Positions 17,197-26,794 of a stretch of 64,000 nt of DNA are shown here, in pieces. This DNA is from Pedobacter rhizosphaerae (GTDB lineage Bacteria > Bacteroidota > Bacteroidia > Sphingobacteriales > Sphingobacteriaceae): positions 56,690-120,689 of the forward strand of contig NZ_FOGG01000017.1 of the NCBI RefSeq assembly GCF_900111155.1, given 5' to 3'. A program made the position numbers and the translations under genes. Numbering within the stretch: position 1 is the stretch's first letter; every line of letters starts with the position of its first letter. The notes under the pieces were generated by a model. The model was not told the origin of the DNA, did not search any database, and worked only from the letters and a program-made list of their open reading frames with translations.

Positions 17197-19446
17197 ATGA
17201 AAATCAGAGCATCGAAGTTTACCTTCATCATTAGCGCCTTTCTCTTCACCAGTGCCCAGGCACAGCGAAAAAGTAGTCTCACGCAGTACGTAGACCCATT
17301 AATTGGCTCTGCAAAGCACGGGCACGTTTTTGTAGGTGCAAATGTACCTTTTGGTGCAGTACAGTTAGGCCCCAACAACATTATGGAAGGTTGGGATTGG
17401 TGTAGTGGATACAACTATGTAAGCAATACCATTACCGGCTTTTCACATACCCATTTAAGTGGAACGGGAATTGGCGATTTGGGCGATCTTTCTATTATGC
17501 CTGCCACAGGACAATTAATCCTCGAAAAAGGCAAAAAAGGTGAAGAAGATAAAGGATACCTTTCTAAGTTTACCCATGAAAATGAGGTAGCAAAGGCAGG
17601 ATATTACAGTGTTTTATTGGAAAAATACGGTATTAAAGCCGAATTATCGGCAACCCCACGTGTAGGTTTTCATCAATATACTTTTAAGCCCAATGCAGAA
17701 AATCCGCACATTATGCTCGATCTGGTAGAGGGAATTGGTTGGGATGCTCCTACCTCAGTATCGTTAAAGCAAATTGATGCAACTACAATTGTAGGACACA
17801 GAAATTCAAAAGGATGGGCAGACGATCAGCGCTTATCTTTTGTGATTAAGCTTTCTCAGCCCATCAATAATTTCACCATTTACGATGAAGGTAAGGCACA
17901 AAAAGGTACCGATGTTAAAGCAAAAAAACTGACTGCGGTTGTTGGTTTCAAAAATATCAATAACAACATATTGCAAATTAAAGTGGCTTTATCGCCGGTG
18001 AGCATCGAAAATGCAATCCTTAACTTAAATACAGAATTACCGGGATGGGATTTTAAATCTACCGTGAAGAAGGCAGATATGCAGTGGGAAAAAGAGCTGG
18101 CGAAGGTAAAAATCAATGCTTCTAATACCACCAAGAAAATATTTTACACTGCGCTTTATCACACCATGGTAGCGCCGTCTCTTTATAATGATGTAAATAA
18201 GGATTACAGAGGATCAGATCAGAAGATTTATAAAAAAGGCAACTTTACTAACTACACTACCTTCTCCTTATGGGATACTTACCGCGCAGCTAATCCGTTG
18301 TATACCATTTTACATCAGGATCGTGTAAACGATATCGTTAATACGATGTTGGCCATTTACCAGCAGCAAGGAAAGCTTCCGGTTTGGCATTTAATGGGTA
18401 ATGAAACCAATACCATGGTGGGCTATCATGCTGTTCCGGTAGTGGTAGATGCTTATTTGAAGGGATACAGAGGCTTTGATGTCAAATTAGCTTACGAAGC
18501 AGTTAAACAATCTGCCATGCAGAAAACAAATGGTATCGAATATATCCAGAACTTAGAATTTATTCCGGCAGAAAAGGTTGGTGAGTCTGTAGCGAAAGCG
18601 TTAGAATATGCTATTGATGATTACTGCATTGCACAAATGGCCAAGGCTATGGGCAACACTAAAGATTACGAGTATTTCAGCAAACGTGCTCAGTTGTACA
18701 AAAAGTATTTCGACCCGCAAACACGTTTTATGCGTGGCCGTTTAACCGATGGCTCATGGCATTTGCCTTTCGATCCGCTTAGATCGTTACACCGTGGTGA
18801 TGATTATACCGAAGGTAATGCGTGGCAATATACCTGGTTGGTACCTCAGGATGTAAAAGGACTGATCAATTTGTTTGGTAGCGATCAATCTTTCACTACT
18901 AAGTTAGATTCTTTGTTTACTACTCCTTCTGCGTTAACTGAAGCCAGTTCTCCAGATATTTCTGGTTTAATTGGCAACTATGCTCAAGGGAATGAACCAG
19001 GTCACCACATCCCATATCTTTATGCCTATGCGGGTCAGCCATGGAAAACGGCAGATTTAATCCGTAGAATAGACAATGAATTTTATACCTCAAAACCTGA
19101 TGGTATATGCGGTAACGAAGATGTTGGCCAGATGAGTGCCTGGTATGTATACACGGCCATGGGCTTTTATCCGGTAAATCCTGCAAACGGCACCTATGTT
19201 TTCGGTACACCATTGGTAAATGAGGCCACTATCGCGCTTAAGGGCAATAAGAAATTCAGTATTAAGGTAATTGATAATAGTGCAGCAAATAAATACATCC
19301 AAAAGGTGGTAATTAATGACAAAGCTTACACTAAATCTTACCTGCTACATCAAACTATTATGAATGGCGGAACAATGCAGATCTATATGGGCAGCAAGCC
19401 TTCGGCAACATGGGGTGTAGCGAAAGCCGACAGACCTTTAAATTAG
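17197..19446 (+). CDS. GH92 exo-alpha-mannosidase
   Basis: This 749-residue exported protein (signal cleaved after SAQAQ) has the full set of GH92 motifs: YVDPLIGSAKHGHVFVGANVPFGAVQLGP near the N-terminus (shown in parts), TFSLWDTYRAANPLYT, LPVWHLMGNETNTMVGYHA, EGNAWQYTWLVPQD, NEPGHHIPYLYAYAG and GNEDVGQMSAWYVYTAMGFYP. GH92 enzymes are calcium-dependent inverting exo-alpha-mannosidases acting on N-glycan and fungal mannan side chains; the linkage preference cannot be read here. The gene follows the GH2 beta-mannosidase in an apparent operon, so fucose, alpha-mannose and beta-mannose could be removed in turn. A repeat-rich gap (19447-19600) separates it from the next glycosidase. Confidence 0.96.
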   Translation: MKIRASKFTFIISAFLFTSAQAQRKSSLTQYVDPLIGSAKHGHVFVGANVPFGAVQLGPNNIMEGWDWCSGYNYVSNTITGFSHTHLSGTGIGDLGDLSIMPATGQLILEKGKKGEEDKGYLSKFTHENEVAKAGYYSVLLEKYGIKAELSATPRVGFHQYTFKPNAENPHIMLDLVEGIGWDAPTSVSLKQIDATTIVGHRNSKGWADDQRLSFVIKLSQPINNFTIYDEGKAQKGTDVKAKKLTAVVGFKNINNNILQIKVALSPVSIENAILNLNTELPGWDFKSTVKKADMQWEKELAKVKINASNTTKKIFYTALYHTMVAPSLYNDVNKDYRGSDQKIYKKGNFTNYTTFSLWDTYRAANPLYTILHQDRVNDIVNTMLAIYQQQGKLPVWHLMGNETNTMVGYHAVPVVVDAYLKGYRGFDVKLAYEAVKQSAMQKTNGIEYIQNLEFIPAEKVGESVAKALEYAIDDYCIAQMAKAMGNTKDYEYFSKRAQLYKKYFDPQTRFMRGRLTDGSWHLPFDPLRSLHRGDDYTEGNAWQYTWLVPQDVKGLINLFGSDQSFTTKLDSLFTTPSALTEASSPDISGLIGNYAQGNEPGHHIPYLYAYAGQPWKTADLIRRIDNEFYTSKPDGICGNEDVGQMSAWYVYTAMGFYPVNPANGTYVFGTPLVNEATIALKGNKKFSIKVIDNSAANKYIQKVVINDKAYTKSYLLHQTIMNGGTMQIYMGSKPSATWGVAKADRPLN

Positions 19447-19600
19447 TATCAAGTATATAGTATCGAGTAGCAGACGTTGGTTTATCGACTAATCTTGCAA
19501 CTCGATACTTGTTACCTGTTTCTTGATACTTGCTACTTTTCTCTTGATACTTGTTTCTTGTCTCTCGATACTAATTCCTTGTCTCTTGATACTAAAAAAT
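19447..19600. repeat. Degenerate tandem and inverted CTTGATACT repeats
   Basis: The gap between two glycosidase genes consists largely of a 9-10-base motif, CTTGATACT or CTCGATACT, in forward orientation at least five times with about 20-bp spacing. It is preceded by two reverse-complement copies (AGTATCGAG and TATCAAGTA at 19446-19472). The copies could fold into alternative hairpins. The ATG at 19601 lies directly after the last copy, so the repeats form the leader of the next gene. Confidence 0.75.
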
Positions 19601-22207
19601 ATGAAAAAACTATACTTCCTTTTACTATTAAGCCTAGGCTATGAGGCTCAGGCGCAAAACAAGTACGAACTGAACCAGGGTTGGGTTTGTGAAAATGTGA
19701 AGCAGGTTAAGGCCGATGGTTCAGCACTTTCAAATCCTGGGTTCTCGCTAAATGGCTGGATGCCAGCCACGGTTCCTGGAACGGTACTTACTACCCTTTT
19801 AAATAATCAAAAAGTTCCCGATCCATTTTATGGAATGAACAATGAGAAAATTGCCGATATCTATAAAACAGGTAACGACCACTATACTTATTGGTTTGTG
19901 AAGGATTTTAATGAAAAAGCAATTGGAAACGAACAGGTGTGGCTCCAGTTTAGGGGAATCAACTATAAAGCATCCATCTTTCTTAATGGAAAAAAAGTAA
20001 ATACCACTCCACACGAAGGGATGCACCTGAGGGCACAATACAACATTACCAGGCTGCTCTCTGCTACAGGTAAGAACCGTTTGGCGGTCATTGTATACCC
20101 ACCAGATGTAGTTGGCAATCCAAATGGAGGTCAGGGAGGAGATGGTACCATAGCAAAGGGCCTAACCACACAATATACCGCTGGCTGGGATTGGATTCAG
20201 CCCACCAGAGATCGCAATACAGGGATTTGGGATAAGGTAACCATAGAGAAAACTAAATCTATAAACATCCAGAATCCTCATGTAGTTACCTTAGTGCCCG
20301 GAAAACGTAATCCTGATGGAAAGCAAGCTCCCGCAATAATAAAATTTAGTGTAGAAGTAGAAAATCCGACGGCTAAACCCGTTTCCGGAACACTACAGTA
20401 CCAAATTGCGGGAAAAACCATCCAGAAAGCAGTAACTATTGCCGCTAATAGCAACAGCGAAATTAAATTTCCCGACTTTACCCTCGAGAACCCTAAGCTT
20501 TGGTGGCCTAGTGGCTACGGTGCACAAAATTTATATCCTGTTGAGGTTAAATTTATGAGTAACCAGCAAACTTTAGATCAAGAACGCTTAAATGTGGGCG
20601 TTCGTCAGATTGATAACATTTGGAATGCACATACCCAAAGCATGGGAGCTTACGTGAACGGCCAGAAAATTTTTGTAAAAGGTGGAAACTGGATCATTTC
20701 TGATGCCATGCTTCGCTTTACCGATGCACGTTACGATGCTGAAGTACGTTACCACAAAGACATGAATCTTAACTTGATCAGGATTTGGGGTGGAGCATTG
20801 TTAGAAAGGCCTGAATTTTATAATGCCTGTGATAAGTACGGCTTGCTGGTTTTCCAGGACTTTTGGTTCAGTGGCGATTGTAATGGACGTTGGGTAGATC
20901 CGCTGAAAAAGGAAGATCAATGGACCAGGCGTAAATATCCTGACAACCATCCATTGGTTCTAGCCGCCATGGAAGATGGAATTAAACTCATTAGAAATCA
21001 CGCTTCACTGGCTTTCTGGTGTGGTGGTAATGAAATTACGCCTCCTGAAGATATTCTTCAACCGCTTAAAAACGATTTGTTACCCAGGTTAGATGGTACC
21101 CGCCAGTTTTTCGATTTCTCTAACAGTGATGAGATGTCGTTTAACAGTTTAGGTGGTAATGGTGATGGCCCTTATGGCATTCAGCATCCGAAAAGCTTTT
21201 GGGGCACCCGAACTTTTCCTTACAATTCGGAAGTAGGATCGGTTGGTGTTGGCGATTATGTTTCCTTGCAGCGTTTTATCCCTAAAGAAAACCTGATTGC
21301 TCCACAAAATAAAAACAAAGCCGATTCGGTTTGGGAATACCATAAATACATTGGTTATGATGGGCATATCGACCCATATGGGAAAGCCAAAAGTGCAGAA
21401 GATTTTGCCATGAAAGCACAATTGGTTAACTACGATCAGTATAGGGCGCTAATGGAAGGTTTTTCTTCACACATGTGGGATTGGTATACCGGATCTATTA
21501 TCTGGAAAACACAAAACCCATGGACGGCTTTAAGAGGCCAGATGTACGATTATTACCTTGATCCTAACGCTTGCCTTTACGGATTGAGAAAAGGCAGTGA
21601 GCCGCTCCATATTATGCTCAATCCGCTCGATAGTATGGTGTCTGTTGTGAATAATGGTTTCAGTACGCACAATAGTTTAATGATTCAGGCTAAAGCTTAT
21701 GATATGGATGGAAAAGAATACTTCTATTCGCAGGTATTCAATTCTATTGGCCCCTCTTCGGTTAGAAAGTTCTTCCCATTAAATGAGTTTTTAACCAAAT
21801 TGGACAAGAAGGAAGGTGTATTTGTTTCGCTGAAACTGATGAATGAACAACAGCAGGCTTTAAGTGAGAATATTTATTGGATGGCTGATCATGACGGTAA
21901 TTACAAGGGTTTGCAAAGTATTAAACAAACTAAGCCCACAATTACAGCCCTTCAAAAAGATAAGCATCAGGTTGCAGTTACGTTGAGCAATGCGAATGGA
22001 AATCCTGTAGCATTCTTTAATCGTATAGCCTTGATTAATAAGCAAACCGGCGAACGTATTTTACCTGCATTCTATGATGATAATTATGTGAGCATTTTAC
22101 CTGGTGAAAGCAGAACGATTACAGTAGAATACCCAGGAACAGAGCGCAACCTGGCTGTTGAGGTTTATGGTTGGAATGTAGCTAAAGAGGTTGTAGAGGT
22201 TCGGTAG
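19601..22207 (+). CDS. GH2 glycosidase, exo-beta-glucosaminidase / endo-beta-mannosidase type
   Basis: This 868-residue exported protein starts at MKKLYFLLLL (signal cleaved after EAQAQ); the frame is open upstream but only through the repeat-rich leader. It has two GH2 beta-sandwiches (residues about 20-340; GWDWIQPTRDRNTGIWDKV and PKLWWPSGYGAQNLYPVEV) and a TIM barrel. The acid/base is Glu478 in FWCGGNEITPPEDI and the nucleophile is probably Glu544 in YNSEVGSVG. A C-terminal sandwich follows. This pattern is that of the GH2 branch holding CsxA-type exo-beta-D-glucosaminidases and mannosylglycoprotein endo-beta-mannosidases. Given its fucosidase and mannosidase neighbours, activity on the Man-beta-GlcNAc core is plausible, but substrate is inferred. 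Confidence 0.88.
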   Translation: MKKLYFLLLLSLGYEAQAQNKYELNQGWVCENVKQVKADGSALSNPGFSLNGWMPATVPGTVLTTLLNNQKVPDPFYGMNNEKIADIYKTGNDHYTYWFVKDFNEKAIGNEQVWLQFRGINYKASIFLNGKKVNTTPHEGMHLRAQYNITRLLSATGKNRLAVIVYPPDVVGNPNGGQGGDGTIAKGLTTQYTAGWDWIQPTRDRNTGIWDKVTIEKTKSINIQNPHVVTLVPGKRNPDGKQAPAIIKFSVEVENPTAKPVSGTLQYQIAGKTIQKAVTIAANSNSEIKFPDFTLENPKLWWPSGYGAQNLYPVEVKFMSNQQTLDQERLNVGVRQIDNIWNAHTQSMGAYVNGQKIFVKGGNWIISDAMLRFTDARYDAEVRYHKDMNLNLIRIWGGALLERPEFYNACDKYGLLVFQDFWFSGDCNGRWVDPLKKEDQWTRRKYPDNHPLVLAAMEDGIKLIRNHASLAFWCGGNEITPPEDILQPLKNDLLPRLDGTRQFFDFSNSDEMSFNSLGGNGDGPYGIQHPKSFWGTRTFPYNSEVGSVGVGDYVSLQRFIPKENLIAPQNKNKADSVWEYHKYIGYDGHIDPYGKAKSAEDFAMKAQLVNYDQYRALMEGFSSHMWDWYTGSIIWKTQNPWTALRGQMYDYYLDPNACLYGLRKGSEPLHIMLNPLDSMVSVVNNGFSTHNSLMIQAKAYDMDGKEYFYSQVFNSIGPSSVRKFFPLNEFLTKLDKKEGVFVSLKLMNEQQQALSENIYWMADHDGNYKGLQSIKQTKPTITALQKDKHQVAVTLSNANGNPVAFFNRIALINKQTGERILPAFYDDNYVSILPGESRTITVEYPGTERNLAVEVYGWNVAKEVVEVR

Positions 22208-22235
22208 TTATTCTGCTGTCGTATCCTGCGAAATT

Positions 22236-22976
22236 AACCTACCGGTTGGTGTCTCACCGGCCGGAATAATTTTTCTTTTACTTTTCCCTATTTGTGGCGT
22301 CTCCAATGCTGTTAACTTAAGGAGAAAACTAAAATGGATTGTCATCCTGAGCCTGTCGAAGGGCAATCTATTTTAGTTTTCGACTTATTAACCACTTTTC
22401 CCTAGTTGTAGCGTCTCGCTACAACTTTGCATTTGCCTTATTATTGGTTTTGATAGGGAGAGGCACTCATGTTCTTCTATGGCTTATATGGTTGAATCCT
22501 TTTTTACCATGTAAGGCATGTAAGTTCATTGTAATAACCACCCCTGCCTACTCACATTCCATCCGCACCCCCTCCTTGAAAAAAGGAGGGGAGTTGCGAC
22601 CGCCTAAAATTCTTCGAGGATTTTTCCGTGTGTTCTGGGTTTCCGTGGCTGAATGCAAGTGATTTTAACCTACCGGTTGGTGTCTCACCGGCCGGAATAA
22701 TTTTTCTTTTACTTTCCCTAGTTGTAGCGTCTCGCTACGACTTTGCATTTGCCTTATTATTGGCTGATAGCGAGAGGCTATCATGTTCTTCTATGGCTTA
22801 TATGGTTCAATCCTTTTTTACCATGTAAGGCATGTAAGTTCATTGTAGTAACCACCCCTGCCTACTCACATTCCATCCGCACCCCCTCCTTGAAAAAAGG
22901 AGGGGAGTTGCGACCGCCTAAACCTCCTGGAGGATTTTTCCGTGTGTTCTGGGTTTCCGTGGCTGAATGCAAGTAA
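22236..22976. repeat. Tandem duplication of a ~310-bp noncoding block, first copy carrying a 114-bp insertion
   Basis: Copy B (22667-22976) repeats copy A (22236-22665) with few changes, from AACCTACCGGTTGGTGTCTC to CCGTGGCTGAATGCAAGT. Copy A contains 114 extra bases flanked by a 22-bp direct repeat with two differences (22282-22303 and 22396-22417). The insertion carries a GTCATCCTGAGC hairpin with arms 22323-22340 and 22365-22382. Each copy includes a CCCCTCCTT / AAGGAGGGG hairpin and a GTAGCGTCTCGCTAC palindrome-like segment. Short open frames here lack coding signal. This accounts for nearly the whole 22208-23050 gap. Confidence 0.85.
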
Positions 22977-22994
22977 TTTTTAAACCATAAGCAA

Positions 22995-23024
22995 CAAAAA
23001 AGGCGACACTTTTCAGTATCGCCT
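22995..23024 (-). terminator. Intrinsic terminator of the ferredoxin gene
   Basis: Read on the minus strand, AGGCGATAC-loop-GTGTCGCCT forms a 9-bp stem with one mismatch, followed by six T. It lies 26 bp beyond the ferredoxin stop codon, between convergent transcription units. Confidence 0.8.
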
Positions 23025-23050
23025 TTATATTTTATAGCTTTTTTTTCAGC

Positions 23051-23377
23051 TTAGCTTACGCCATGTAATTTAACTTTAAGGCCGTCCATGTTGTTGTTTA
23101 ATTGCAACTGACAAGCTAAACGAGAGTTCGGTAATAAGTCAGGCAAAGTATCCAGCATGGCATACTCATCATCTGTCATTTCGTTTAGTTTTTCCTCTCC
23201 TTCCAAAACATCAACACAGCAGGTTGCGCATAATGCCATTCCGCCACAAGTGGCTAAAATATCATATTCAGAAGCCTTTAAAAATTCCATCAAACTTAAG
23301 CCCATATCTGTTGGTGCTTCGTGAGATGTAACCGAACCATCCGGTTCTTGCATGTATATTGTGATGTTATTTTCCAT
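23051..23377 (-). CDS. 2Fe-2S ferredoxin (adrenodoxin/plant type)
   Basis: This 108-residue cytoplasmic electron carrier has the cluster-binding cysteines Cys44, Cys50, Cys53 and Cys89 in the pattern Cx5Cx2C...C (ATCGGMALCATCC and SRLACQ), typical of the adrenodoxin-like and plant-like [2Fe-2S] fold. The protein is acidic, as usual for ferredoxins that dock to a reductase. It lies 39 bp downstream of a ferredoxin-NAD(P)+ reductase-like flavoprotein on the same strand, and the two probably form a redox pair. A strong terminator follows. Confidence 0.93.
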   Translation of the reverse strand: MENNITIYMQEPDGSVTSHEAPTDMGLSLMEFLKASEYDILATCGGMALCATCCVDVLEGEEKLNEMTDDEYAMLDTLPDLLPNSRLACQLQLNNNMDGLKVKLHGVS

Positions 23378-23416
23378 TGTTTACCTTTTTTACGGGGCAA
23401 ATATAAGAGAAAGCAC

Positions 23417-24427
23417 TTAAAATTCTGAAACTCCGTTTACAGTTGTGTATTTCATGGTATATTTAACACCAGGGTTCATGTATTGGTAAGCACTGTGGCT
23501 CATCAATGCTGCCTCGTGGAAACCACAAAGAATTAGTTTCAACTTGTTTGTATAGGTGTTAATATCGCCAATGGCATAAATACCAGGGATGTTAGTCGAA
23601 TAATCGTCAGTATTTACTTCAATGGCACTTTTACTGATGTTCAGGTTCCATTCTTCAATTGGGCCTAACTTAGGACTTAAACCGAATAAAGGAATTAAAT
23701 GATCGGCCTCCACAATGGTTTTCTCCATGCTGCGGTTTTGGATAATTTCTACCTGCTCTAATTTATCAGTACCATGAACAGCGTTTAAGTTACTGTTTAG
23801 AATCAGGTTAATTTTTCCGCTTTCGGCAAGCTTCATCACTTTGTTTACCGAATCTGGCGCACCACGGAAGCTCTCGCTTCTGTGCACTAAAGTTAATTCA
23901 GAACAAACCTCAGCTAAGTAAATGGTCCAGTCGAGGGCAGAATCACCACCACCGGCAATCACCATTCTTTGATCGCGGTATTTCTCCGGATCAAGAATCA
24001 TGTAGTTTACACCTTTACCATTCTCAAAGTTCTCCAGGTTTTCTACCGCAGGTTTACGGGGCTCAAAACAACCCAAACCACCAGCAATTACCACAACCTT
24101 AGCTTCGATAATAGTACCCATGTTCGTGGTTAAAACAAAATCTGCTTCGCCACGCTTTTCTAAACCTTCAATACGCTCACCCAAAGTAAAGGTTGGATGA
24201 AAAGGCTTCGCCTGTTCCATCAGATTATCGATAAGCTCCTGGGCCAAAACAGATGGATAACCCGGGATATCATATATCGGTTTTTTGGGGTAAATTTCAG
24301 AAAGCTGACCACCAACCTGTGGAAGGTAATCAATTAAATGACAACGCATTTTTAACAAACCGGCTTCGAAAATGGCAAATAAACCAACCGGACCAGCACC
24401 TATTACGGCTATATCAGTAGAGATCAT
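23417..24427 (-). CDS. Ferredoxin-NAD(P)+ reductase-like FAD protein (thioredoxin-reductase fold)
   Basis: This 336-residue protein carries an N-terminal FAD-binding Rossmann motif (IAVIGAGPVGLFAIFEAG), a second nucleotide-binding motif (MVIAGGGDSALDWTIYLAE) and the closing IYAIGDINTY motif of the pyridine nucleotide-disulfide oxidoreductase fold. It lacks the CxxC redox pair of thioredoxin reductase. That combination, together with HLIDYLPQVGGQLSEIYPKKPIYDIPGYP (seen in parts), matches the YumC-type ferredoxin/flavodoxin-NADP+ reductases. The ferredoxin gene directly downstream supports this. It is cytoplasmic. The 195-bp gap upstream (24428-24622) shows nothing recognisable beyond AT-rich DNA. 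Confidence 0.9.
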   Translation of the reverse strand: MISTDIAVIGAGPVGLFAIFEAGLLKMRCHLIDYLPQVGGQLSEIYPKKPIYDIPGYPSVLAQELIDNLMEQAKPFHPTFTLGERIEGLEKRGEADFVLTTNMGTIIEAKVVVIAGGLGCFEPRKPAVENLENFENGKGVNYMILDPEKYRDQRMVIAGGGDSALDWTIYLAEVCSELTLVHRSESFRGAPDSVNKVMKLAESGKINLILNSNLNAVHGTDKLEQVEIIQNRSMEKTIVEADHLIPLFGLSPKLGPIEEWNLNISKSAIEVNTDDYSTNIPGIYAIGDINTYTNKLKLILCGFHEAALMSHSAYQYMNPGVKYTMKYTTVNGVSEF

Positions 24428-24622
24428 TCAAAAAAATTTGTCGCAAAGTTACGAAATAAACTATTATTAATTACGCTATTTAGAAATATTCTAGATAATT
24501 CTGTAATCTTATTGTATTCAGTATTTTATATGCTTTGAGTTCGCTAAAAACAAAAGTTAACGGTTTTTAGCGAACTATAGCAAATTATAATTGGTCTATA
24601 GGTTTAGTGGGAAATTACTTTT

Positions 24623-26749
24623 TTACCAGTTCATTCCCAAGTTTTGAAATACAAAACTCCAAACATCTGTCGCCTCTTCAATCAGTTTTGCAGTTGGTTT
24701 ACCAGCCCCATGCCCTGCTTTAGTTTCAATTCTAATAAGCATCGGATTTTCTCCCTTATACTTCTCCTGTAAAGTAGCTGCAAATTTGAAAGAGTGTGCC
24801 GGTACTACACGGTCATCATGATCGGCGGTAGTAATTAAGGTTGCAGGGTAGTTAACACCCGACTTAATTTGGTGTAATGGAGAGTATTTGATCAGGTAGT
24901 TGAAATCAGTTTCCTTTTCGCTACTGCCATATTCTACCACCCAACCCCATCCAACGGTAAATTTATGGTAGCGCAGCATATCCAAAACTCCAACGGCAGG
25001 TAATGCAACTTTAAAAAGTTCAGGTCTTTGGGTCATGCAGGCACCAACCAAAAGCCCCCCGTTAGAGCCGCCAGAGATGGCTATTTTACCGGGATTGGTA
25101 TATTTTTCCTTAATCAGATATTCTGCGGCAGCGATAAAATCATCAAAAACATTTTGTTTCTTTTCGAGCATTCCGGCTTTATGCCAGGCTTCCCCGTACT
25201 CGCTCCCACCACGTAAGCTGGGTTGTACATAAATTCCTCCCTTCTCCAGGAAAAGCATTCTGGATAAGCTGAATGCCGGTGTCAAACTGATTTGAAATCC
25301 GCCGTAGGCATAAAGATAAACGGGGTTATTGCCATCCAGCTTGATGCCTTTTTTATGCACAATAAACATGGGTACTTTGGTTCCGTCTTTTGAGGTAAAG
25401 AACACCTGTTTAGTTTCGAAATTTTCAGTGTTGGCCTTCAGCTCTGATTTTTTATACAGGGTAGATGAAGCCTGGGCAATATCATACCGGTATATGGTAC
25501 CTGGCGTAGTAAAATTGGTAAAAGTGTAGAAAAATTCCTGGTCAGATTTATAGCCGCCAAACCCGGCAACGGTGCCAATATCTGGCAATTGTACTGCTCT
25601 GATTTGCTTTCCGGTTAAATCGAACTGAATAATGTTGGTGCTTGCATCCTTCAGGTAAGATGCCCATAAAAAACCACCACCAGTAGAAATTCCTTCTAAA
25701 GCCAGTTGGGATTCTGGAATAACCTTCTGCCAGTTTTCAGGATCAGGGTGCTTGGGGTCTACCAATACCACTTGCTTGTTTTCTGCATTAAGGTCGGTGT
25801 TGAGCAGGAGCTTATCCCCTACATTATCTACAATACTATGGTTGTGCTCATAGCCTTTTACCAGCAGTGCTATTTTGCTGTCGGGGGCTTTCAGATCCTG
25901 ATAAAATAAAGCGTTCCCTGAGGTGCCGGCACTGGCGTAAATAATTAAAAACCGCTCATCTTCGGTAACACTGGCACCAAAGTATAAATTGGGATTGCTC
26001 TTGTCTTCAAAAATTAGCTGATCGGCTGTTTGAGGATCACCCAATTTGTGGAAATAAACCTTTTGATGCTTGTTAGCGGCAGAAAGATCGGTCCCTTTAG
26101 CTGGCTCATCAAACTTGCTGTAGTAGAATCCATCACCTTTCCAGGCGGCACCAGAAAACTTAGTCCATTTCAGTTCGTCTGCAAGTTTTTTCTTGGTAGC
26201 TACCTCCATCACATAAATATTGCTCCAGTCAGATCCAGATTGGGCAACAGAGTAGGCGATGTATTTCTTATCGTTAGAAAAGCCCAATAGCGAAACGGAT
26301 GCGGTTCCATCGGCGGTTAGTTTATTGGGATCGAGAAAAAGCTCTTCTTTTGCATCTAAACCTTTTTTAATATACCAGATGCTTTGATTTTGTAAACCGT
26401 CATTTTTGGTCAGGAAATAGTATTCTCCTACTTTAAAGGGAGCCGATGCTTTGGGGTAATTCCAGATTTCGGTTAATCGCTTTTTAATATCATCCCGAAA
26501 AGGAATTTGAGAGAGATAATGCTGGGTTACTTTATTCTCTGCATCTACCCAAACTTTGGTTTCTGCTGAAGTATCGTTTTCCAGCCAACGGTAAGGATCG
26601 GCTATGATGGTGCCAAAATAATTGTCTGTTGTGCTGTCTTTTTGGGTTACTGGATATTTCATTAAGGTAATTTTTGCTGCTGGTTGTTTACTTTGCTTAC
26701 AAGCGAAAAGGCTCAATACAAATAAGCCCATTACAAATTGTTTTTTCAT
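24623..26749 (-). CDS. Prolyl oligopeptidase (S9A), lipoprotein
   Basis: This 708-residue protein has a lipoprotein signal with lipobox SLFAC, so it is anchored to a membrane facing the periplasm. The N-terminal part matches prolyl oligopeptidases (YPVTQKDSTTDNYFGTIIADPYRWLE, in parts), then a seven-bladed propeller and a C-terminal alpha/beta-hydrolase domain. The catalytic triad is visible as Ser562 in GGSNGG, Asp646 in DHDDRVVP and His680 in AGHGAG. It cleaves after proline in short peptides. It is a single gene, divergent from lpxH with 85 bp between starts, so the two promoters lie in that gap. Confidence 0.94.
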   Translation of the reverse strand: MKKQFVMGLFVLSLFACKQSKQPAAKITLMKYPVTQKDSTTDNYFGTIIADPYRWLENDTSAETKVWVDAENKVTQHYLSQIPFRDDIKKRLTEIWNYPKASAPFKVGEYYFLTKNDGLQNQSIWYIKKGLDAKEELFLDPNKLTADGTASVSLLGFSNDKKYIAYSVAQSGSDWSNIYVMEVATKKKLADELKWTKFSGAAWKGDGFYYSKFDEPAKGTDLSAANKHQKVYFHKLGDPQTADQLIFEDKSNPNLYFGASVTEDERFLIIYASAGTSGNALFYQDLKAPDSKIALLVKGYEHNHSIVDNVGDKLLLNTDLNAENKQVVLVDPKHPDPENWQKVIPESQLALEGISTGGGFLWASYLKDASTNIIQFDLTGKQIRAVQLPDIGTVAGFGGYKSDQEFFYTFTNFTTPGTIYRYDIAQASSTLYKKSELKANTENFETKQVFFTSKDGTKVPMFIVHKKGIKLDGNNPVYLYAYGGFQISLTPAFSLSRMLFLEKGGIYVQPSLRGGSEYGEAWHKAGMLEKKQNVFDDFIAAAEYLIKEKYTNPGKIAISGGSNGGLLVGACMTQRPELFKVALPAVGVLDMLRYHKFTVGWGWVVEYGSSEKETDFNYLIKYSPLHQIKSGVNYPATLITTADHDDRVVPAHSFKFAATLQEKYKGENPMLIRIETKAGHGAGKPTAKLIEEATDVWSFVFQNLGMNW

Positions 26750-26794
26750 GCCGGAGTAGATTTATTTACCAATATATGTTTTTTCGTGCGGCCT

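Noticed and set aside
19523..19600. N-terminal extension of the GH2 enzyme by 26 residues
   Set aside because: The extension translates the CTTGATACT repeat array; a standard signal peptide starts at 19601.
22444..22976. Open frames of 66-77 codons with near-identical products
   Set aside because: They lie wholly in the duplicated noncoding block, so their similarity comes from the DNA duplication; the predicted proteins have no ordinary composition or start context.
22236..22976. CRISPR array
   Set aside because: Only two long copies and no regular short repeat/spacer alternation; no cas genes nearby.
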